From: an uncultured Aquimonas sp.
Lineage (GTDB): Bacteria > Pseudomonadota > Gammaproteobacteria > Xanthomonadales > Xanthomonadaceae
Direction: 5' to 3'
Assembly (NCBI RefSeq): GCF_937888285.1
Contig: NZ_CALART010000015.1
Coordinates: 124,001 to 188,000 of the forward strand
Length of the DNA stretch: 64,000 bases
Shown: piece after piece, positions 62,624 to 64,000 of the stretch
Layout: each line of letters opens with the position of its first letter
Position numbering within the stretch: the stretch's first letter is position 1
The notes under the pieces: model-generated
Seen by the model: the letters and a program-made list of their open reading frames with translations, nothing else
Databases searched by the model: none
Told to the model about the DNA's origin: nothing
Made by a program: the position numbers and the translations under genes

Positions 62624-64000
62624 ATGCCCGATGATTCCAGCAGCCGAGGCCAAGCCCTGCCGACGCGCGCCCCCGGCGAGGGTCGTCCGGCGCCTTCAGA
62701 CATCGCGCGCGAGACACTGAAGCGGCTGGCCCATCTGCGCCTGCCGCCCACGCCAGAGAACTACACTCGCACCTACCAGCAGATCAGCGGCGAAGAGAGC
62801 GCCGCGCCGTTTCCCGAGGAGTCGCTGCGCGCACTGGTACATGCCCTGCCGCGCGGCACGCCCTCGCTGCTGAACCTGGCGCGCCAGTGCGAGCGCGCGA
62901 TCGCCCTGGGCAGCTGGACCGAACTGCGTTCGGCCTTGAACCATAGCCTGCTGGAAATCGTCGACGCGGAACTGCCCTGGGCCTCGGTGCTGCTGGAAAC
63001 CCTGCGCGAGCTCGACCCCGACCGCGCCGGCCCCCAGCGCGGCCTGCGCCAGCTGCAGCTGCTGCAGCTGCTGGCCCAGCCGATGGAATCCGCCCAGCTG
63101 CACCGGCGCATGGATGCGCTGGTGCGCGAATGGCGCAGCCGCCGCGCGCCCGAAGCGCGCGAGCCCGCCGCCAACACGCCCACCGAAGGCCTGCACGAAC
63201 TGCTGGCCGGCCTGCTGCGCGACGGCATCGCGCCGATGCTGGAGCCGCAGCCCGCGCTGGCGCACGAAGCCCGCATGCTGGCCGAACAGCTGCGCGAAGC
63301 GCAGGGCGAGTTCGACCTGCAGGCCCTCGGCCAGCAGCTGCATCGCTTCCAGCGCGGGCTGGAGTTGGCCGCGCAGTCCGATGCCGCCCTGCGCGACGCG
63401 CTGATCGACCTGCTCCGCCTGATCATCGACAACATCCGCCTGCTGGTCACCGAGGACCACTGGCTGCACGGCCAGCTCGGCCTGCTGGCCGAGTCGCTGC
63501 AGGGACAGCTCGACGTGCGCGTGCTGGAGGAAGTCGGCCGCCGCCTGCGCAAGGTCATCGAAAAGCAGCGCCACCTGGCGCGGCAGATCTCGGACGCCCA
63601 GCAGCGCCTGAAGAGCCTGCTGTCCGGCTTCATCGATCGGCTGGGCGAACTGACCGACAGCACCTCCAGCTACCACGACGTGCTGAGCGACTGCGCCACC
63701 CGCATCAGCGAAGCCGACAGCATCGAAGCGCTGGCCGAGGTGGTCGGCCTGCTGCTGACCCGCACCGAACAGACCCGCGAGACCGCCGCCCGCTCGGCGG
63801 CCGACCTCGCCGAGCTGCGTGAAAGGGTCGAGACCGCCAACCAGAGCGTGCTGGTGCTGCAGCGCGAGCTGGAAGAAACCAGCCAGCTCGTACGCCTCGA
63901 CCCGCTCACCGGCGCGCTCAACCGCAAGGGCCTCGACGAAGTGCTGGAGCGCGAAATGGCGCGCATGCAGCGGCTCGGCACGCAGCTGTGCGTGGTCGTG
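62624..64000 (+). CDS. GGDEF-domain diguanylate cyclase (3' end beyond window)
   Basis: At least 459 residues. The N-terminus (about 30-400) is helical, with a domain that often precedes GGDEF in gammaproteobacteria (LPPTPENYTRTYQQISGEE). A coiled coil (about 360-425) and the first GGDEF motif LDPLTGALNRKGLDEVLERE follow. The signature motif itself lies beyond the right edge. No membrane helix seen, so it is cytoplasmic. The activity state cannot be judged. Confidence 0.86.
   Translation, partial: MPDDSSSRGQALPTRAPGEGRPAPSDIARETLKRLAHLRLPPTPENYTRTYQQISGEESAAPFPEESLRALVHALPRGTPSLLNLARQCERAIALGSWTELRSALNHSLLEIVDAELPWASVLLETLRELDPDRAGPQRGLRQLQLLQLLAQPMESAQLHRRMDALVREWRSRRAPEAREPAANTPTEGLHELLAGLLRDGIAPMLEPQPALAHEARMLAEQLREAQGEFDLQALGQQLHRFQRGLELAAQSDAALRDALIDLLRLIIDNIRLLVTEDHWLHGQLGLLAESLQGQLDVRVLEEVGRRLRKVIEKQRHLARQISDAQQRLKSLLSGFIDRLGELTDSTSSYHDVLSDCATRISEADSIEALAEVVGLLLTRTEQTRETAARSAADLAELRERVETANQSVLVLQRELEETSQLVRLDPLTGALNRKGLDEVLEREMARMQRLGTQLCVVV

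Overview
This is a GC-rich window of chromosomal gammaproteobacterial DNA. The gene set points to the order Lysobacterales (Xanthomonadales). The evidence is the rlpA-mltB pair, an Ax21-type barrel protein, a DUF3297 protein, a TGTGA-N6-TCACA site of the type bound by Clp, and the rsmI/rnpB/lpoA/yraN block that is common in gammaproteobacteria. I see no prophage, insertion sequence, CRISPR array or tRNA. The genus cannot be fixed by eye.

Layout. (1) 1-6.5 kb: cell-envelope genes on the minus strand (rlpA, mltB, a LON-domain protein), then a compact minus-strand run mtgA / family-2 glycosyltransferase / sigma factor / anti-sigma candidate, with hslO diverging from it. (2) 6.7-16.4 kb: a full-length tricorn-type protease, a membrane diguanylate cyclase, a class V aminotransferase-fold enzyme, a SixA-like phosphatase, a DUF3297 protein, a TPR/transglutaminase-like protein and a methyltransferase with a CRP/Clp site upstream. 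(3) 16.9-25.6 kb: a plus-strand run of exported proteins (RcnB-like, DUF4198, DUF4394, DUF4331, a TonB-dependent receptor, a class A beta-lactamase). This is the best candidate for an undescribed envelope system. (4) 25.8-34.0 kb: a GGDEF/EAL protein with a degenerate GGDEF site, an AraC-type regulator diverging from an AlkB hydroxylase, a methyltransferase, a secreted protein of unknown family and an M19 dipeptidase. (5) 34.0-37.1 kb: a patch of dispersed repeats, a coupled pair of secreted proteins (beta-helix plus a protein with a DGFE tail) and a lipoprotein. (6) 37.1-44.3 kb: TPR-methyltransferase fusion, aspS, an alpha/beta hydrolase, pgeF, rluD, bamD. (7) 44.3-48.8 kb: two tandem 207-aa paralogs with a CTERM-like anchor, a decayed antitoxin gene carrying repeat DNA, nadE and a Phd/RelE-type toxin-antitoxin pair. 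(8) 48.9-55 kb: sucCD, repeats, ax21, DUF2061, a methyltransferase-like protein, RNase P RNA and rsmI. (9) 55.2-64 kb: lpoA, yraN, ilvE, a periplasmic propeller-GGDEF sensor, a hemerythrin-like protein and a GGDEF protein cut by the window edge.

Themes. Peptidoglycan and outer-membrane biogenesis recur (rlpA, mltB, mtgA, lpoA, bamD). Cyclic-di-GMP signalling is dense: four GGDEF proteins, one also with EAL. Several short GC-rich palindromic repeats are scattered in the intergenic DNA, mostly where genes converge. Start codons were chosen from family length, signal peptides, Shine-Dalgarno-like motifs and spacing to neighbours; many genes start with GTG. All family assignments are by reading motifs, not by database search.
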